A stretch of DNA of 64,000 nucleotides from contig MZZL01000385.1 of assembly GCA_002749535.1 (NCBI GenBank), positions 24,805-88,804 of the forward strand, in the 5' to 3' direction. The translations under genes and the position numbers were made by a program. Below the pieces are notes generated by a model, which worked only from the letters and a program-made list of their open reading frames with translations, ran no database searches and was not told the DNA's origin. Source of the stretch: Apophysomyces variabilis. Taxonomy: Eukaryota; Mucoromycota; Mucoromycetes; Mucorales; Mucoraceae. This document shows positions 60,060 to 64,000 of the stretch, in pieces. How positions within the stretch are numbered: position 1 is the stretch's first letter; each line of letters begins with the position of its first letter.

Positions 60060-60315
60060 ACTACTTTTTGGATGTAGATAATAACCAGGAAACAATCACA
60101 ATATCTAGTGATCTTTGTGGTAAGTTGACCAAAAGTTCACCAAAAAGTCTGGTTACTAGATCTGTTACCAAAAAGAAACCACAAACCTACTAAAAACTTT
60201 TGTCACCGAAGTAGTGACCAGAATATTATCAGGAACAACCAGGGTTTTTGTTGACATCCAAAAATTAACCAACAATAACCAAAACTAACCAGGAAATCAC
60301 CAAACTTTTCCCGCA
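60060..60315 (-). repeat. AT-rich ACCAAAA-type element (copy B)
   Basis: On the minus strand this begins TACACTGCGGGAAAAG, continues TTTGGTGATTTCCTGGTTAG and contains many GGTT/AACC words, including an internal dyad around ACTAGATCTGTTACC at about 60151-60170. Its beginning resembles copy A at 57984. The right boundary (CGCAGTG|TA) is sharp; the left end was not found. It could be a miniature DNA transposon. Confidence 0.35.
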
Positions 60316-60432
60316 GTGTATATGCGCCGACTGCTGTAGTAAACAATAGCTTTTCCCCGAAACGAGAAGAAGCCCAAAAGTTACAAGTGGCATTGGCGGA
60401 AGTTTTCCGGCTATTACAGGTGAAGCTGTAAC
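60316..60432 (+). pseudogene. Coding-like C-terminal fragment abutting the AT-rich element
   Basis: Just after the AT-rich element the plus strand reads YAPTAVVNNSFSPKREEAQK then LQVALAEVFRLLQVKL and a stop: an amphipathic-helix-like protein end with no start of its own. The element appears to have landed in, or adjoins, a former gene. The family is not recognised. Confidence 0.3.
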
Positions 60433-60504
60433 ACTTCAGTGACAGCATCGCTGAGTTCTCATGGACGTAGTTATAGGCAATGCGTTGTCAGAGCATAAGC
60501 TTTA

Positions 60505-60528
60505 CAGTGCCCCCCGCTATTGTCAATG
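60505..60528 (+). repeat. Left terminal inverted repeat of the pogo-like element
   Basis: Begins CAGTGCCCCCCGCTATTGTC and is preceded by the TA target dinucleotide. It matches the right terminal repeat in inverted orientation without mismatch over about 24 bases; the two then diverge (GCCTCCG on the left against CCCCG on the right). Confidence 0.9.
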
Positions 60529-60763
60529 CCTCCGTTAGGCTATACTGATTGAAAATAGACGGGGGTGACATTAACGGGGAGGTGCAATGACTTAACGTAG
60601 TACAAAAATACTAACATTGGCTATGATTAAGCAGTGACTCATTTGCACTTTACAATGACCTATGAGTCATGTCTGATAAATGAGCTGTCATTGTTATCAT
60701 TCTCTCTGGTATACATAAATAAAGTGAATAGTATTGCAAGAAACTGGATAGTTGCAGTACAAA

Positions 60764-62501
60764 ATGGTTCAACAATATGTCTCACTGACTACCGCTCAAA
60801 AAACGGCACTCTTCAAAAAGAAAACCGATAATCCGCGTTTAACCAACGCGCAGTTGTCGGCCTGGGCTAAAGATGAGTTCAAGTTGGGAAAGCCACCAAA
60901 TATCACTACCATATCCAAGCTCTTGAAGCGCGCCCGAGAAGATGAAGAAGGTTATACAATTCGATGGAAAAAGAAGCAGCGTAGCTGTGCCCATGCGGTA
61001 ACACTTAAGTTTAATGACTAATGTGGGTTACAGTTAGTATTCTAGAAACTGGAAGAGGCTTTGGCACTATGCATCCAGGTTGCAGAACGAAATAACATTC
61101 AGATGAAATGGGATATGATCAAGAAAGCTGGTCAAAAAGTAGCAGAAAAATTGCAAACCCCAGAAAATGAACGAATCAAATTTTCCAATGGCTGGCAGCA
61201 TCGTTTTCAAAAGCGATATAGCACTGGGGTACACAGAATCCATGGTGAAGCAGGTGCCGTCGATGAAGAAGCAATAACTACTTCTATAGCATCAATTAGA
61301 GGAAAGATTGCTTCTTACCATCTTTGCGATGTATACAACATGGATGAGACTGCGCTGTATTACAGTGAACCACCAGCTACAACAATCTCTAGTGCCCCCA
61401 TTCTTGGAAGGAAGGCTGACAAGTCAAGACTTACAATAGCTATTACTGTCAAAAGCGATGGCAGCGATGTAAGGCACCCGCTTATTATTGGAAAACATGA
61501 GAAACCAAGGGGTTTCGGAGGCAAACCCGGTAATAGACCTGTTTAAACTTGGGAGACTTCACTAACTAAACATATAGCTCATCTTCTAGGTTTCCACCAA
61601 TACTTTTTTAACTCAACTTCCTGGATGACAGGAGACATATTTAGGATGTACCTGATGCGTTTTGATGACTCTATGCGTGAAAAAGGTCGAAAAGTACTCT
61701 TGTTACTTGACAATTTTTCTGGGCATCGATGTCAATACAACACAACCAACGTTGAGTTGCTGTATCTTCCTGCAAATACAACTGCAAAGCTACAACCTTT
61801 GGATGCTGGTATTATCCGAACCTTTAAAGCTCATTATCGGTAATGTAAAAGTGCAAGTAAAAATGAATGTTACTTACTATTTGTTTAGAAACCTACAATA
61901 TGAAAGAGCCTATAATGCCATTACTTTAAAGGTGCGTGGACTACAGCCAGTAGAAAACCCGTTCAAGGTCGACCAGCGTCACGCAATGAAGTGGATTGTG
62001 ATGGCTTTGAAAAAGGTTACAAAACAAATGATACAGAACTGCTGGCAGAAAATGAAACTGATTGACGATGGAGAAGTCAGTCGTTTTAGCAAACCTGAAG
62101 AATGCGAAGCTGTCAAAGAACAACTCATGTTGCATTGTCAAGGTATTTATGGTCCAGATGTTGCTGGGAAAGTCGATATAGACCTGGAACCGGCTGAGGA
62201 ACGCAAAACAACTCGGCCACAAAGTGAGGATGATATCATTGATATCCTCTTACTGGAAAAAGACATTGATGCTACGAAAAAGGAGGCACGACAAGAAGAA
62301 AAAAGAGATGATGATGATTGTGTTGTCAAGCTCTCAATGAAAGAAAAACTTACGAAGGTCAATGAGGTTATATTTTTCCTTGATGATGATACTCATGGAG
62401 ACCTAAAGAACCAACTGCGAGTGTTACGGGATGAACTTCATCGAGAGTGTCTTCAAAATCAAACACAATCTTTGATTACTTCACATTTTTCTAAACAATA
62501 A
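60764..62501 (+). CDS. Pogo-type transposase (CENP-B-like HTH plus DDE domain)
   Basis: Catalyses cut-and-paste movement of its element. Four exons join in phase: 60764 to about 60979 (HTH: TTAQKTALFKKKTDNPRLTN, then ISKLLKRAREDE); about 61028 to 61530, the second CENP-B-type helix-turn-helix and the start of the DDE domain with the first catalytic Asp in VYNMDETALYY; 61579 to about 61841, with YFFNSTSWMTGDIF, the second Asp in VLLLLDNFSGH and the third in KLQPLDAGIIRTFKAHYR; and about 61890 to 62501, an acidic C-terminal tail. Introns are about 48 nt with CTAA-type branch points. The DDD triad is present and no stop or frameshift remains after splicing, so the copy may encode an active enzyme. 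Confidence 0.92.
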
Positions 62502-62689
62502 ACGCGTTATAAACTGCCTTCAGTTTGGGGAGTAGGCTAATATTTTGCTTTTTAAAGAAAACCCCGATTCCGTTTCAAACCCCCTATAGACATTGAATCA
62601 TGAAATTAGTGAGGGATTGAAAACTTTTATAAGTGTTTCCTCGGGAATCTGAAAATCGTTGAAAATAGGCGGGGATTGACATTAACGGG

Positions 62690-62713
62690 GATTGACAATA
62701 GCGGGGGGCACTG
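62690..62713 (-). repeat. Right terminal inverted repeat of the pogo-like element
   Basis: Ends GACAATAGCGGGGGGCACTG and is followed by TA. It is the inverted partner of the left terminal repeat. The GGGGATTGACA word just inside is repeated once more within 20 bp, giving a short subterminal direct repeat. Confidence 0.9.
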
Positions 62714-62715
62714 TA

Positions 62716-63470
62716 TTTCATAATACGAGACCTAGACGCTATGCATAAAAATGTTATGTGCCGAGTTATATGTGAAGAAGGGGTTCCAGGACACGTAAAG
62801 AAAGCCAATCAGGACCAGCCGAGTGTCACATGGTCTAAAGACAATTCACTTTTTTTTTTCTTTGGAAATCCTGGCAGCCAGGTACTGTAGGTAGGACATC
62901 GTTTGAACCATCCAATCCTGAGAACGACCGCAGTCTTGCTATGCCAAGGTATAAAAAGCACCTTTAGCTAGCCTGTCTTTGTCCCTTTCAGACTGGGCTT
63001 CATTGACAGATTGGCAAAAATGCCAGTACCAGGAAGGTATGATTGCTACCAGACAAACGATTGAGCAAACGATTGGTCTGAAAGAGGTATTTCCAAGCGC
63101 CTATAATATTGGAAAAACTTTGGAAGTTTTGATGCCTTGGGTTTGGAGTTGGATCTATTTGATATGAACCCATTGATATCAAGTCAAGTAACAGATTCAA
63201 CGTTTGGCACCTTAATCTTTTCTTATTTCTGTTTTCCTGTTCTTTTTTCTCTATTATACGTTTATGCATCATTACCATTTTTACTGCTTTGTTGATTTCT
63301 TTTATTTTACTGTCATTTTCACTAACGTTGTCGTAAAGCAACGAATAGAAATATTTGTTTATGTCAAACAATGATTGTTCTACTCTGCGTTTCAATCTTT
63401 TTTAGCTTTGGGAAGATACTTGGCTTTTTGCCTTCTTCTTTCTCACAAACACACTTCACCATTGTCGGAT
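62716..63470. other. Intergenic region right of the transposon
   Basis: No recognised gene. A T-rich run lies near 62850-62860. A minus-strand frame from 63395 to 63000 encodes a Lys/Asn-rich peptide without motifs and is probably chance in AT-rich DNA. The last 70 bp before 63471 look like a leader for the possible gene at the window edge. Confidence 0.4.
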
Positions 63471-63929
63471 ATGTCGGTCAACGAACCTGAATTGGGTAAG
63501 AAAGAAAAAAGATCGGCATAAACTTATACAAGGTCGTTAATCCCATCGCTTATGTTTAGGTAATCGTGTCACACGTCATCTACAGCTATCAAATATACCA
63601 ATTGACTGAGACGATTTGGCTAGGCGCGTTTTACAGGTTTGGTCATCAATGATGTAACCGACACTCAACTCATTTTCCTCTCCCCTTCCAATGTACTACT
63701 TAAGGGTCCACTATGGGAAATGCGGGTTTCATCTGGTCTCCATCGGTTCGTATTGAGCTATTTCTTGTTCCTGATGTACTCTTCCTTACTTAATGAAAAA
63801 TAGCACATCAGAAAACACTTGCCACAGTGGTCATGGCGTCATTAAGCTCGCATCTTATGGCCATCCGCATTCACACAGCTTGCTAGAGAATTTCTACGGG
63901 CACTCCCTTCGGGCACTCTTCCCCCAATA
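63471..63929 (+). pseudogene. Possible four-exon gene at the window edge, interrupted by TGA
   Basis: From ATG 63471 (MSVNEPELG) a chain of splice sites keeps one phase: donor GTAAGA at 63496, acceptor ATGTTTAG at 63559; exon 2 reads NRVTRHLQLSNIPID, then TGA, then DDLARRVLQ; exon 3 GPLWEMRVSSGLHR from about 63706; exon 4 from about 63805 with SENTCHSGHGVIKLASYGHP and a stop at about 63929. The TGA in exon 2 breaks it. Either the splicing differs, the base is a sequence error, or the gene is dead. The family is not recognised. Confidence 0.3.
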
Positions 63930-64000
63930 ATTTAGGCTCCGCTACCAGTCGAGTCAGTGAGTGCCGGGGAACATACGAATGTCCGGCAAACGCGGAGTGC

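Larger units (their letters stand above)
60505..62713 (+). mobile_element. Complete pogo/Tigger-like DNA transposon with TA target-site duplication
   Basis: The left end CAGTGCCCCCCGCTATTGTC (60505 onward) is the exact reverse complement of the right end (to 62713); the shared terminal repeat extends about 24 bp, to CAAT. TA flanks both sides (60503-60504 and 62714-62715), as expected for Tc1/mariner-superfamily insertion. Inside each end lies a subterminal motif, TTGAAAATAGACGGGGGTGA with ACATTAACGGGG (from about 60549) and its slightly different twin (from about 62657), in the same orientation. Between the ends is one transposase gene that reads intact through three introns. The element is 2209 bp. 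Confidence 0.92.

Overview
The window is nuclear DNA of a fungus, most likely an early-diverging (Mucoromycota-type) filamentous fungus. Genes are moderately spaced and rich in short spliceosomal introns (about 45-70 nt, GTANGT donors, CTAAC/CTAAT-like branch points). They include a three-enzyme folate protein, a WOPR regulator, a CreA/Mig1 repressor, a Dsc2-like rhomboid and a soluble hybrid histidine kinase. A Fanzor gene and an intron-bearing pogo-type transposon fit the same assignment. The organism is inferred, not proven.

Layout. 0-7.3 kb: replication factor C subunit (+), mitochondrial threonyl-tRNA synthetase (-), and the fused dihydroneopterin aldolase / pyrophosphokinase / dihydropteroate synthase gene FOL1 (+). 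7.6-11.5 kb: a WOPR-family (Wor1/Ryp1/Sge1-type) transcription factor gene lying centrally between two roughly 305-bp inverted repeats that are identical over about 277 bp. 12-15.7 kb: SLA2/End4 endocytic adaptor. 17-19.6 kb: a two-finger C2H2 protein (+) converging on a CDK10-type kinase (-). 20-23 kb: a decayed Fanzor (eukaryotic TnpB-like RNA-guided nuclease) on the minus strand. 25.6-26.7 kb: a single-pass membrane protein with a cytoplasmic SH3 domain. 30-31 kb: an F-box-like protein. 33.1-36.2 kb: pyruvate kinase, carrying a 900-N assembly gap inside one intron. 36.8-38.2 kb: Dsc2/UBAC2-like rhomboid. 40.2-42.1 kb: Baeyer-Villiger-type flavin monooxygenase (-). 45.6-46.4 kb: CreA/Mig1-type repressor (-). 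50.7-53.8 kb: GAF-like hybrid histidine kinase. 60.5-62.7 kb: a complete pogo/Tigger-like DNA transposon with terminal inverted repeats and TA target-site duplication.

The genes are mostly unrelated housekeeping and regulatory loci, with no operon-like or obvious biosynthetic cluster. Possible functional links (CreA and pyruvate kinase in carbon metabolism; histidine kinase, SH3 membrane protein and WOPR factor in sensing and development) are inference from family knowledge. The most unusual structures are the inverted-repeat-flanked WOPR locus, the broken Fanzor with structured sequence just beyond its stop codon, and the apparently intact pogo element. All exon models were assembled by eye from splice signals, reading phase and family similarity remembered from known proteins; no database search was run.
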